In this document: positions 54,093 to 63,314 of the stretch, one piece after another | How positions within the stretch are numbered: position 1 is the stretch's first letter | How the letters are laid out: the number at the start of each line of letters is the position of its first letter | Translations under genes and position numbers: made by a program | Notes under the pieces: generated by a model | Told to the model about the DNA's origin: nothing | The model's input: only the letters and a program-made list of their open reading frames with translations | Database searches by the model: none | Source of the DNA: Fibrisoma limi BUZ 3 | Lineage (GTDB): Bacteria; Bacteroidota; Bacteroidia; Cytophagales; Spirosomataceae | Length of the DNA: 64,000 bases | Reading direction: 5' to 3' | Assembly (NCBI RefSeq): GCF_000296815.2 | Contig: NZ_CAIT01000006.1 | Coordinates: forward strand, 812,777-876,776

Positions 54093-55298
54093 TCAGGGGA
54101 TTAGTTCGTTCTCCAGCAACTGCTGCATCACAAAAGCCTGGGCTCCGCAGGGCTTCGCCATCTCCCCAAGCTGCGACAATTCAATCGCCAGGGTATCCCG
54201 ATAATTTGGCAGGCAATTCGTTTCGATAGCCTCCTCAATAGGCCGGATAATGGCTCGCTCGGCCTGCGCCAGCACCCCGTTCACAATAATCAATTCCGGG
54301 TTAAACAGATGCACCGCAATGGCCAGCCCTCTCCCCAGTTGCTGGCCCGCTTCCTGGAGTAACTCTATCGCGAAAGCATCGCCCGCATTGGCCTGCTCGA
54401 TTATGGTTTCGATGGTTAAGGGGTCTGCTTCGGCGAGCCGAGACACCTGTCCATTTCGCAATCCGGCCTGCGCCCGCCGGATCAGCGACGGAGCCGATAC
54501 CAGGGTATCCAGACAACCGATTTTACCGCAGGAACAGGGCTCACCGTTTGGGTCTACCTGAATGTGGCCCAGTTCACCGGCAAATCCGGCGGTTCCCTGC
54601 AAAATATCGCCGTTTATGATAACGCCCATCCCGACACCCCAGTCAATCAGCATGGATATGACATGCTTCCGCCCCTGGGCCAGGCCAAATCGGTGTTCGC
54701 CCAGCATGATCGCCTTGGTGTCATTGATAAAAAAAACCGGCGCGCTAAACAACTCTTCGAGCAGTTGATTCAGCGAACTTCCTGTCCGGCTAATCTCCGG
54801 ATACGTGTGATTAACCCCCAAAACCGGATTGACAAGACCGGGTAAGGCCGCCCCTACCCCAACCACCGTTAGCCGATCGGCCCGGATCTGGTTGGCGAGT
54901 TCCTGCAGGGGAGCTTCAAGTTGCTCAACAAAATCGGCGGAATTAGTCAGTTGCAAAGGCAGATCAACTCGGTACAGAACGTCATTCAGGAGGTTGAATA
55001 CAAAAAATTTCGTGTCATGAACCGTACTGTCGACAACGACGATGGCATATTGCTCCGGGTTAAGTGCAAACAGGGACGGTTTCCGGCCAAACTGCGCAAC
55101 ACCGGTTCCAACGCCCCGCACCCAGCCACCCAGAATTAGTTCGTCAATCAACGCTGTCATAGATGGTACGCTGCTGTGAACCAGTTTCGCCAACTGCGCG
55201 ATCGACTGAGGACCAGACTGGTACAATTCAGTAAGCACCTGGCGTTTTATGCGGTACTTTTTGGCATCAATAACAGAGAAGAGTATATTATCCTGCAT
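54093..55298 (-). CDS. ROK-family transcriptional regulator (NagC/XylR-type)
   Basis: 401 aa. N-terminal winged helix about 15-75 (LTELYQSGPQSIAQLAKLVHSS) followed by a ROK domain: GVGAALPGLVNPVLGVNHTYPEI, Asn192-Asp193 in FFINDTKAIMLGE, and the zinc motif His245 (GELGHIQVD) with Cys255, Cys257 and Cys262 (EPCSCGKIGC). The DxGGT ATP motif of ROK kinases is absent, so it is a regulator that binds a sugar. It precedes GH43 on the same strand and may control it, sensing xylose/arabinose or amino-sugar derivatives. Confidence 0.92.
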   Translation of the reverse strand: MQDNILFSVIDAKKYRIKRQVLTELYQSGPQSIAQLAKLVHSSVPSMTALIDELILGGWVRGVGTGVAQFGRKPSLFALNPEQYAIVVVDSTVHDTKFFVFNLLNDVLYRVDLPLQLTNSADFVEQLEAPLQELANQIRADRLTVVGVGAALPGLVNPVLGVNHTYPEISRTGSSLNQLLEELFSAPVFFINDTKAIMLGEHRFGLAQGRKHVISMLIDWGVGMGVIINGDILQGTAGFAGELGHIQVDPNGEPCSCGKIGCLDTLVSAPSLIRRAQAGLRNGQVSRLAEADPLTIETIIEQANAGDAFAIELLQEAGQQLGRGLAIAVHLFNPELIIVNGVLAQAERAIIRPIEEAIETNCLPNYRDTLAIELSQLGEMAKPCGAQAFVMQQLLENELIP

Positions 55299-55503
55299 GA
55301 GTGTAGCGCTTGGGGCGTGGAAATCAATCTAAAAAATGAAGGTTGAACGACGCCCAAAAAATAGCAGTTCGTTCTCAAAAAATTTAATAATATATGTTAA
55401 CATCACAATTTTATGTCCTCTAACTGACTTAGCTTTAAAAAAAACGTAACAACCGGGTGAAACTAAAGTATCCGCAGCCTGGCTGAACGGCCTGATACAA
55501 TGA

Positions 55504-56223
55504 TCAGGGCTGTATTGAAGACGTTTTTTTACGTTCCCAGTTTCCTTTTTCCGGCTGCGGCCGAACAATGTGTACGTCGAGGATGGCGTATGGACGGGCC
55601 AGGTATTCGCGGATGAGCGTCTTAATCGAATAACCATCGGGAACGTCCTGTGCAGCAAACGCTACGGCCTGGATCCCTTCGTGGTTGCCGATGTAGAGCG
55701 CCCGGGCATTATGAAAATTCTGGGAGATGATCGTGATCTTGTGCTGGTTAAATACGTCCCGGCAGCGGACCACTGAATCAAATGTGCGGTAGCCCGCGTA
55801 GTCCAGCAGCATAACGGTTTCAGGAACGCCCAGTTTCAGCAGCGCCCGCTTCATGTCCACGGGTTCGTTGTAATACTCGGAGTCGTTGTTACCGCTAAGT
55901 ATCAGGTATTTCACCTTGCCCTCCTTGTACAGTCGGGCGGTAGCTTCCATCCGGTACCGAAAAAATAGATTTTCCTTCCCGCTCCGCACGAACTTACTGG
56001 TACCCAGAACCAGACCAACGTCGTTGGATGGCAATTGATCGATGTTGAAATAGATTTGATCCCGCGTATTGTAGACCACCCACCAATTGCAGATCAGTAC
56101 GGTCGTGATACCAACGAAGCCAAGAACGATACCGCCCTTGACCAGTCGCTTCACCACACGCACCCACGCAACCTCGTGGTGTTTATCTCCGCTGTAGTCG
56201 GTGGTATACAACGTCGGGTTCAT
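55504..56223 (-). CDS. SanA/YdcF-like (DUF218) membrane protein
   Basis: 239 aa. One N-terminal membrane helix (about 30-50, IVLGFVGITTVLICNWWVVY) and a DUF218 domain: DVGLVLGTSKFVRSGKENLFF, RLYKEGKVKYLILSGNND and YAGYRTFDSVVRCRDVF. It resembles E. coli SanA, tied to envelope barrier function and vancomycin tolerance; the biochemical activity is not settled. The gene begins 14 bp after the topoisomerase gene, so it is likely co-transcribed. Confidence 0.9.
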   Translation of the reverse strand: MNPTLYTTDYSGDKHHEVAWVRVVKRLVKGGIVLGFVGITTVLICNWWVVYNTRDQIYFNIDQLPSNDVGLVLGTSKFVRSGKENLFFRYRMEATARLYKEGKVKYLILSGNNDSEYYNEPVDMKRALLKLGVPETVMLLDYAGYRTFDSVVRCRDVFNQHKITIISQNFHNARALYIGNHEGIQAVAFAAQDVPDGYSIKTLIREYLARPYAILDVHIVRPQPEKGNWERKKTSSIQP

Positions 56224-56237
56224 TAATGGTACGAAAG

Positions 56238-58952
56238 TTACGAAAATAAGCCTAACTGTACCGGCTCCTTTTCTATCGGTTCGTCAGTATCGGCCCCCTC
56301 TTCCGGTAAGACCGTTTCGAGCGGTGTACCGTTGGCATGGCCGGATTTACCGTCAGCATTCGTTAACGGCACTGGCTTAGGGGCCAGCAGTTTAACATCT
56401 TTCACCTTAGCAAACGGCAGCTTGTTGCCCAGCGCTTTCCAGCCCCGCACCTCAATAAAGCCTTCCGGCTCCAGCACCATTTTCTCGATCGGTCCCCGTT
56501 CCTTCACCTGGTGTACGATCTCAATCCGCGGATACCGGTCGGGCGTTACGGCCAGCAGCCGCGACCCTTTGGTGTCGCCGATAAAGCTAAACTTCTTATC
56601 CAGCGATGTCGTCTCGATCTTGAACCGCTTGACGTACCACGATTTCTGGTTGGCTTCGTAGTAGATCGCCGACAGCACCGTTTCCGGATCAAACTTCATC
56701 AGGATGGCAATGTCGCCCGGCTCATATCGGTTGGTCAGATCAAAACTCGTCAGTTCGTACTCGCCATCGTTATAAACAACCAGAATACTATCCTTTGCCT
56801 CAAAATTACCCAGCAAACGGCCCCGTTCGTCGCGGTTCAGTCGACCGAGGTGATCGTCGTACCAGATGTCTACCCCGCCGAGGGTCGATGTGCCCGCCGT
56901 TTTCTGCGTAATCTTCCGGACGGGGTATTTCGTCAGGATATTTCCCTGCGCCGAGCGATTTTTAATGCCGACCGTAGCAAAGTCAAAATCGAACTGTTTT
57001 ACCTTGGCCGAACTCTGGGCCGTCAGGTTTACGGTAATGACTTCCGCTTCACCGTTGTCGTTTGCGCTGAAATACAACACTTTCGACTTGGGGTTACCCA
57101 TTGTCAGATCGTATTCACGGTCGCGGGTCACCCCCGTAACGGGAAACCGTTTGATCATCGAGATCCCCGACTTGGCATCCAGATAGACCAGGTTGTAGAT
57201 TTTCCGTTCGTCATTTTTCTTAAAGACCGATACGTACAGAATATCCTTACCCACGAAAACCTTCTCCTGAACTTTCGTCACCATGCACTTGCCATCGCGC
57301 CGAAACACAATGACATCGTCGATATCCGAACAGTCGCTGACGTATTCGTCTTTCTTCAGTCCGTATCCAATGAAACCGCTTTCCCGGTCGACGTACAGCT
57401 TCTGGTTGGCAGCGGCCACCACACTCGCAGCGATGGTATTAAACGCCCGAATCTCCGTTTTGCGCTCCCGGCCCTTACCGTATTTTTTCTGCAACTCGCG
57501 GAAATACCCAATTGCGTAGCGGGTAATGTTTGCCAGGTTATCTTCGGTTTCGGCCAGTTCCTGCTCCAGTTTACGCATCAACTCCTCCGCCTTGAAGCCG
57601 TCGTACTTCGAAATTCGTTTGATCTTGATTTCAGTAAGCCGAATCAGGTCATCTTCCTTAATCTCGCGGTAGAACTGCTTCTTGAATGGCTTCAGCGCCT
57701 TATCGATCGTTTGCAATACGGCTTCGAAGGTTTCGCATTCTTCGATCTTCCGGTAAATCCGGTTCTCGATGAAAATCTTTTCCAGCGAACTGTACAGCAA
57801 CCGCTCCATAAGTTCAATACGCCGAATTTCCAGTTCGCGTTGCAACAACTGTACCGTTTGATGCGTGTTGACGCGCAGAATATCCGTAACGCTGACAAAA
57901 TGGGGCTTGTCGCCGATAATGACGCAGGCATTAGGCGAAATTGATACTTCGCAGTCGGTGAAGGCGTAAAGGGCGTCGATAGATACGTCCGGTGAAACGC
58001 CCGGCTGCAGGTGCACCAGAATTTCAACGTCTCTGGCCGTATTGTCGACCACGGCCGGTATGTTCTTGGCGGGTGATTTAATGCGGATTTTACCCAGCTC
58101 GGATGCCTTCACAATCGACTCCATCAACTGCGAGGTCGTCACGCCAAACGGTACATCGCGAATGGCCAGGGTCTTCTTATCCACCTCTTCAATGCGCGCC
58201 CGAACACGGACTTTACCGCCCCGGTGGCCGTCGTTATAATTCGTTACGTCAATCAGGCCGCCCGTCTGGAAATCAGGATATAGCTGAACGGACTTGTCCT
58301 TCAGAATCTGAATGGAAGCCTCGATGAGTTCGTTAAAGTTGTGGGGCAGGATTTTGGTCGATAACCCAACTGCGATCCCTTCTACGCCCTGCGCCAGCAG
58401 CAGCGGAAATTTGACCGGTAGGGTTACCGGCTCACGCTTACGACCATCGTACGACAACTGCCACTCGGTGGTTTTGTCGTTAAACAGCGTATCGTGCGCG
58501 AATTTCGACAGCCGGACTTCAATGTAGCGTGGAGCCGCGGCCCCATCGCCCGTACGAACGTCGCCCCAGCTACCCTGTGTGTCGAAAAGCAGTTCTTTCT
58601 GGCCGATGTTAACCAGGGCCTCGCCAATGGATGCGTCGCCGTGCGGGTGGTACTGCATCGTCTGCCCAATCACGTTAGCCACCTTGTTAAAGCGGCCATC
58701 GTCCATCTCCTTCATGGCGTGCAGAATCCGGCGCTGCACCGGCTTCAGACCATCTTCAACAGCAGGGACGGCCCGCTCAAGAATAACGTACGACGCGTAA
58801 TCAAGAAAGTAGTTTTCATATAGGCCCGACACGACAGTCTGGTCATGCAGGACTTCATTAGTGGTGTTGGTTATAACGGGTTGATCTGTACCGGCATCGT
58901 CGGATTGCGACAGACCGTCTTCGATCGGCTCCTGCTGTTCTTCGTTCATCAT
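56238..58952 (-). CDS. parC: DNA topoisomerase IV subunit A (type IIA, GyrA/ParC family)
   Basis: 904 aa. The breakage-reunion domain carries Arg142-Tyr143 in APRYIEVRL (catalytic Tyr), SYVILERAVPAVEDGLKPVQRRIL and QTMQYHPHGDASIGEAL. A coiled-coil stretch about 415-480 and a C-terminal beta-pinwheel region follow. It lacks the GyrA-box QRRGGKG in what I can read, which favours ParC over GyrA. The partner ParE gene is not in the window. It relaxes and decatenates chromosomes. A -7-like TATCTTTA lies about 75 bp upstream. Confidence 0.88.
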   Translation of the reverse strand: MMNEEQQEPIEDGLSQSDDAGTDQPVITNTTNEVLHDQTVVSGLYENYFLDYASYVILERAVPAVEDGLKPVQRRILHAMKEMDDGRFNKVANVIGQTMQYHPHGDASIGEALVNIGQKELLFDTQGSWGDVRTGDGAAAPRYIEVRLSKFAHDTLFNDKTTEWQLSYDGRKREPVTLPVKFPLLLAQGVEGIAVGLSTKILPHNFNELIEASIQILKDKSVQLYPDFQTGGLIDVTNYNDGHRGGKVRVRARIEEVDKKTLAIRDVPFGVTTSQLMESIVKASELGKIRIKSPAKNIPAVVDNTARDVEILVHLQPGVSPDVSIDALYAFTDCEVSISPNACVIIGDKPHFVSVTDILRVNTHQTVQLLQRELEIRRIELMERLLYSSLEKIFIENRIYRKIEECETFEAVLQTIDKALKPFKKQFYREIKEDDLIRLTEIKIKRISKYDGFKAEELMRKLEQELAETEDNLANITRYAIGYFRELQKKYGKGRERKTEIRAFNTIAASVVAAANQKLYVDRESGFIGYGLKKDEYVSDCSDIDDVIVFRRDGKCMVTKVQEKVFVGKDILYVSVFKKNDERKIYNLVYLDAKSGISMIKRFPVTGVTRDREYDLTMGNPKSKVLYFSANDNGEAEVITVNLTAQSSAKVKQFDFDFATVGIKNRSAQGNILTKYPVRKITQKTAGTSTLGGVDIWYDDHLGRLNRDERGRLLGNFEAKDSILVVYNDGEYELTSFDLTNRYEPGDIAILMKFDPETVLSAIYYEANQKSWYVKRFKIETTSLDKKFSFIGDTKGSRLLAVTPDRYPRIEIVHQVKERGPIEKMVLEPEGFIEVRGWKALGNKLPFAKVKDVKLLAPKPVPLTNADGKSGHANGTPLETVLPEEGADTDEPIEKEPVQLGLFS

Positions 58953-59024
58953 GTACTATTACGGAACTATTACAGTTGACAAAAAGGCGGGATCAGTCAT
59001 GGGTCTTCAAGCCCTATGACTCCT

Positions 59025-59032
59025 TAAAGATA
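59025..59032 (-). promoter_or_regulatory. Candidate -7 element TATCTTTA upstream of parC
   Basis: Seven of eight match to TAnnTTTG on the minus strand, about 73 bp before the start at 58952. No clear -33 partner. Confidence 0.4.
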
Positions 59033-59146
59033 CAAAAAAATAGCGATAATCGTGCATTATGGGCAGTTTTTCCTGAAACATACCATAATACAACTGTAAC
59101 ATAAACCCAGAATACACGTAGGCTACTGATGAATCGCTACCCGTAC

Positions 59147-60079
59147 TTAGTAACCTTTCGACAGATCAATCTGGTTCTCCAGCGGGTCTCCATTCCGAAA
59201 CCGCTGGAGGTTGCACAGGAACTGGGCCGCCTTGCCTTCATCCTCGGCTTTCTGCCCACCTCCGGTATGCTGCGTCAGAATAACGTTCGGCATCGTCCAG
59301 AGCGGACTATCGGTCAGCAGGGGTTCCGTGGCCGTTACGTCCAGCACGGCCCCGCCCAGTCGACCCTGTTGCAGGGCTTCAATCAAAGCAGACTCGTCGG
59401 TAGTACTGCCCCGGCCAATGTTAGCGTAGACGCCATCGGCGGGCATGGCCTGAATCAGTTCGGCCGAGAAGAATCCTTTGGCTGTTCCGGGCAGGGTATT
59501 AATAACAAGGTCGGTCCGGGGCAGAATAGCCTTCAGTTCATCAACCGAATGCAGATCCGCCTGGGGATCGGTGCGGGCCAGCATTTTCACGGTGCAGTCG
59601 AAGCCGGTCAGCATTTTGCGAACAGCCTGCCCGATTGCGCCCGTACCCAGAATGACGACCCGTTTCTGACGTAATAACCCCAGCTTGTAGCGGATGGGTA
59701 CGCCTACCCAGTTTCGCTGGTACTGCAGTACGGCCAGTTCGTGGATATGGCGGTAGAGACCGATAATACCGGCGACAATGGTTTCGGCGCAGGGCCAGGC
59801 AAAGAAATCACCCATATTGGCCACCGGAACCGACAACCTGAGGTTCTGATACCCATCAAAACCAGCCGAATCGAGCTGCCAGAACTGCAAGGTTTGGGGT
59901 GGCCTGGCCAACCAGGCCGGTGGGACATTGCCCATCACGACCTCAGCCTGCTCAAACGCAGCCTGCAGTTCATTTTCGGGCAATTCGGAGCGGAAACGTA
60001 CATCGGCAAAGTCTGACACCTGCTGCCGAATTTCAGCGCGGGTCGCGTCGTTTAGGCGGGTATAAACAAAAATCAGCAT
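59147..60079 (-). CDS. D-2-hydroxyacid dehydrogenase family protein
   Basis: 310 aa. NAD-binding Rossmann part VVILGTGAIGQAVRKML and the catalytic set Arg223 (NIGRGS), Glu252 (VTATEPL) and His271 (TQHTGGG). It is shorter than phosphoglycerate dehydrogenase and has no ACT domain. It reduces a 2-keto acid with NAD(P)H in the cytoplasm, possibly glyoxylate or hydroxypyruvate-like; the substrate is unresolved. It lies just downstream of the acetyl xylan esterase, with a 31-bp gap. Confidence 0.92.
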   Translation of the reverse strand: MLIFVYTRLNDATRAEIRQQVSDFADVRFRSELPENELQAAFEQAEVVMGNVPPAWLARPPQTLQFWQLDSAGFDGYQNLRLSVPVANMGDFFAWPCAETIVAGIIGLYRHIHELAVLQYQRNWVGVPIRYKLGLLRQKRVVILGTGAIGQAVRKMLTGFDCTVKMLARTDPQADLHSVDELKAILPRTDLVINTLPGTAKGFFSAELIQAMPADGVYANIGRGSTTDESALIEALQQGRLGGAVLDVTATEPLLTDSPLWTMPNVILTQHTGGGQKAEDEGKAAQFLCNLQRFRNGDPLENQIDLSKGY

Positions 60080-60110
60080 ATAGCAATAACATCGGAACGG
60101 GGCGCTTGTT

Positions 60111-61409
60111 CTATCGCCCTCCTTTCAACTGGGCCATCAGCCAGGTCATCAGCTTTTCGGTCTGCTCGGGATACGTCCAGTGGCCGGTGTCCCGGAAGAG
60201 CTCGAGTGTTTTCTTTCCCGGAATGACATTGTAGGCAGCATACATAGACGTAGGCGGACAGGTTTCATCGTTAAATCCCCACGAGTAGAAGCCCGGTACG
60301 TTCACCAGCCGGGCGAAGTTAACAACATCGTAGTAGCCCGTTGTCCTGATTTTGTCCGGTTTGTTGTTCACATCAAGGTTATTACCGGTAAACAGGTGCG
60401 GCCAGCCACCGGCGCGGTTGTTCAAATAGCCCGTTACGTCGCATAGGGCCGGATAGTAAGCACCCAGCCATTTGATGCGCGGATCGAGCGCGGCCGTGAT
60501 GATCGATAAAGCGCCCCCCTGGCTCCCACCCGTTACGGCGAGGTTCTGCCCATCGAACTGCGGCATACTGGCCAGGTAATCCACCGCCCGGACACAGCCG
60601 AGGTACACCCGCTTGTAGTAATACCGGTCACGGTCGTCGAGATTAGCCTGCTGGTAGTTCCGCAACGGTCCCCGGCTCAGGTCGAGGTACACACCCGGGT
60701 CCATGATGACCGGTACGCCGTGGATACCCACTTCGAGCGTAATGAAGCCTTTGTCAGCCTCGGCGATCATGCCCCCATAGGGTCGCACACCTGCTCCGGG
60801 CACCCGCAGAATGGCTGGGTATTTTCCTTCCTTCTTAGGTACGCACAGAATCCCGTAAAACCGAGAATTGTCGATATTCTGAAGGCTGAGGTGGTACACA
60901 TTCGTACTTTCCGTACAGCGCTCGGGCAGCAGCGTCATGCGGGCGTCGATGGGCAGCTTGGCCAGATCCTCCTTAGCCTTATCCCAGAACGCCTTGAAAT
61001 CGGACGGGTTGGCTACGGTCGGTTGTATTTTCTCCGGCTCAAAGGCCGCCGTTGTCAGATTCCGGTATTCTTTGCCGTCTACTTCCACCATAGCCACGCA
61101 GCGCAGGAAGCCGGCGGTTCGCATGGTTCCGGCATCGACCGTAATGGGCGTGTCTTTGAGCGTAATGGTTTCAGTTTTGGTAGGGGTCATTTTTTCCGGC
61201 CCAATTTCATACCGCAATCGGGCTCCCTTGAGCGGAACGCTGTTCTGATACGCCTGAATAGTAAAGCGGACCGGTTCGCCAATCCGGTACGTCCAGTCGG
61301 TATGATCAGGGGTGATGATCAGTTTAACAAGCCGTTCGACAGGCTGGGCCAGTAGCGTCCGTATAGGCAGACAGACGATCAGCAAACAGACATACAGCGT
61401 TTTTTTCAC
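60111..61409 (-). CDS. Acetyl xylan esterase (AXE1-like) secreted hydrolase
   Basis: 432 aa with a GTG start at 61409 that begins a good signal peptide (LYVCLLIVCLPIRTLLAQ). An N-terminal beta-sandwich of about 110 residues precedes an AXE1/acetyl-xylan-esterase alpha/beta hydrolase domain: LRVPGAGVRPYGG, Ser296 in VTGGSQGGAL, Asp381 in GFNDETCPPT and His410 in DTGHWTYPEQ. It deacetylates xylan-type oligosaccharides, in keeping with the glycan-degrading genes of the window. The GTG start is inferred, since no ATG precedes the signal peptide. Confidence 0.92.
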   Translation of the reverse strand: MKKTLYVCLLIVCLPIRTLLAQPVERLVKLIITPDHTDWTYRIGEPVRFTIQAYQNSVPLKGARLRYEIGPEKMTPTKTETITLKDTPITVDAGTMRTAGFLRCVAMVEVDGKEYRNLTTAAFEPEKIQPTVANPSDFKAFWDKAKEDLAKLPIDARMTLLPERCTESTNVYHLSLQNIDNSRFYGILCVPKKEGKYPAILRVPGAGVRPYGGMIAEADKGFITLEVGIHGVPVIMDPGVYLDLSRGPLRNYQQANLDDRDRYYYKRVYLGCVRAVDYLASMPQFDGQNLAVTGGSQGGALSIITAALDPRIKWLGAYYPALCDVTGYLNNRAGGWPHLFTGNNLDVNNKPDKIRTTGYYDVVNFARLVNVPGFYSWGFNDETCPPTSMYAAYNVIPGKKTLELFRDTGHWTYPEQTEKLMTWLMAQLKGGR

Positions 61410-61537
61410 GGGCGTAGTCAGGTAAGGTACTGCCCATAAATGACAATGCTGTCGTGTTTCTACTTATGACCGGCTGAAAACAAACAACGGAACCACCGGC
61501 TTCATCCATGAAGGGCCAAGCTTGCTGACAATCGACC

Positions 61538-61972
61538 TTATTCGTCCTCAGGAAACCGGTTCGGATGGAGACACTCCTGCCAGTAGTTCACGATCGCCTG
61601 CAGCTGCTGGCGCATCTGCTCCATATTCTGCCGTTTTTCGAAGAAGCCCTGGATAGTCAGTTCGTATGCCTCCTCGACCATCTTTCGATGAACGGGGTGG
61701 GTAAAGAATATAAACGGTATGGCTCTCCTACGCAGAATGCGATCTTCCTCAATGTGTCGGCGTAGTTCCAGCCCATCCATCATCTGAAGGCTAACCTCCG
61801 AAATGATCAGGAATGGACGCTGGTCGGAGTTCCGCAGATACTCGAGCGCCTGTTCGCCGTTGGTGAACACCAGGAGTGGGTTGTTCGGGGCTACGCTTTG
61901 CCAGATCGGTTTTAACAGTAGATGGTCGTCTTCATCATCATCAATAAAAATGATGGGCCCATATTCTTCCAT
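61538..61972 (-). CDS. Single-domain response regulator with Glu at phosphoacceptor site
   Basis: 144 aa receiver-only protein. The acidic pocket (IFIDDDEDDH, residues 8-17), Thr91 (FFTHP) and Lys113 (FFEKRQN) are present, but the position that normally holds Asp in the DxxMPxxDG strand reads IISEVSLQMMDG, giving Glu59. It may be a phosphorylation-independent or constitutively active-like regulator. No kinase gene is adjacent; partner unknown. Confidence 0.9.
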   Translation of the reverse strand: MEEYGPIIFIDDDEDDHLLLKPIWQSVAPNNPLLVFTNGEQALEYLRNSDQRPFLIISEVSLQMMDGLELRRHIEEDRILRRRAIPFIFFTHPVHRKMVEEAYELTIQGFFEKRQNMEQMRQQLQAIVNYWQECLHPNRFPEDE

Positions 61973-62075
61973 TTAATGCTACTCAATTAGGTTGTTTAGC
62001 CATTACAACCGTAAAGTGAGTAAGTTGTTGGACAAATGGGGTCTACTTTATTCTGTAACATATGCTCCTGCTACC

Positions 62076-63314
62076 TTACGCCACTCGTTCTATGGCTCGT
62101 TTTGGGCTACCAACCACCTGAGCGTTAAGCAGGCACCGGATCAGCAGCATCAGCCCGAACAGCGTATCGGCCCCACCCGGCACGTTCGATAAAATCAGCC
62201 CGACCAGAATCAGCACGGCCGTGACCAGGAAGTACGTCCGACGCCGAGCGGTTGTTGATGTCGGGCCGGTTGCCCAGTAGATCAGGGGCAGGTGGAGGGG
62301 CATCAGCCAGAGTAGTGTGGGGTTCCAGGCCGTTACGCCGTGGTCGGTGCCGACCCATAGCAGGAACAGAAACCAGCCCAGGAAGCCCGAAACACCGAAC
62401 AGCAGCCGGTCAAGCCAGCGGTCGACCTTACCGTCGCGGTACCGCCGGATGCTGAATACGCTCACGGCAATGGTGAGCAGGGCAAACACGACATTCGGAT
62501 CGAAGAAAAACGGCAGTTCTTTTTTGAACGTTCTGGCGGCCTGGAACACAACCCGATCCTGTGCAACAGCCGGTGCCACGCGGCCATCAGCCTGGCGGAT
62601 GGTCGCGTGCGCAAACTGATCATGTACGTTGTTGGGCAGATACATAGCCTGCCAGCCGGTCGTTATCACATCGGCGGGGCGACCGATGGCCAGATTCATA
62701 CCCAGTTGGGCCCAGGGTTGTTCGCCCAGGTAATCGTTCATCCAGTCCCGGTATGATTTACCAGTACTGACCGACCTGGACGGGATAGTGAGGCTGTCGC
62801 CACAGGCCTGCGAAATGACATCGCGCGGACGGGTAGCACAGTTGTCGTAGAAGAATTTATACTGGTACGTACGGTTCTCGGGCCGCATGTTTGTTTCCAG
62901 CACCTGGAGCAGCTGTTGCGTCTGCCTGGGCGACAGGTTCAGGATTTGCTCCCGGATGGTGCGGTTTTCGCTTTGATACGCATACACCATCAAATTCATC
63001 TCGTAAGCGTCGATGTAATACGGCAGGGTTCCGCGCAGAAACTTCACGTAGAAGTTGTTCTCGGAAAAGCGGAATCCCCCCCAGCCGTAGGTCATGTCGA
63101 GCCCACGCATGGGGTCATACACCCGGATGGCGGTATGCCCAAATGACGAGTATAACTCTTCCCCCGGGCCAAATGTGAGCAGACTTATCTGAGGGTACGT
63201 TTGAGCCAGGGATACCGGGGGGCGGGTAGTCACTAAACCAATGGTCAGCCCCAGCACGACTAGAAACCGTCCGACCAACTGTTGTTTACTCGTCTTCGTC
63301 GTCTGATTTTCCAC
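62076..63314 (-). CDS. DUF4105 domain membrane protein
   Basis: 412 aa from the GTG at 63314, which gives a signal-like n-region and helix (FLVVLGLTIGLVTTRPPVSLAQ). A TTG at 63278 is the alternative, and a 63443 start would begin with TTG and overlap RsmI heavily. The DUF4105 part has TFGPGEELYSSFGHTAIRVYD, FYDNCATRPRDVI and the GWGGFRF strand. The C-terminal third has several membrane helices. Related proteins (Lnb-type) act as lipoprotein N-acyltransferases in other phyla, but that function is not established here. It overlaps rsmI by about 29 bp, so translation is probably coupled. Confidence 0.85.
   Translation of the reverse strand: MENQTTKTSKQQLVGRFLVVLGLTIGLVTTRPPVSLAQTYPQISLLTFGPGEELYSSFGHTAIRVYDPMRGLDMTYGWGGFRFSENNFYVKFLRGTLPYYIDAYEMNLMVYAYQSENRTIREQILNLSPRQTQQLLQVLETNMRPENRTYQYKFFYDNCATRPRDVISQACGDSLTIPSRSVSTGKSYRDWMNDYLGEQPWAQLGMNLAIGRPADVITTGWQAMYLPNNVHDQFAHATIRQADGRVAPAVAQDRVVFQAARTFKKELPFFFDPNVVFALLTIAVSVFSIRRYRDGKVDRWLDRLLFGVSGFLGWFLFLLWVGTDHGVTAWNPTLLWLMPLHLPLIYWATGPTSTTARRRTYFLVTAVLILVGLILSNVPGGADTLFGLMLLIRCLLNAQVVGSPKRAIERVA

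Noticed and set aside
56511-57944. 477-aa open frame antisense to parC
   Set aside because: Shadow of a conserved gene with intact catalytic motifs on the other strand.
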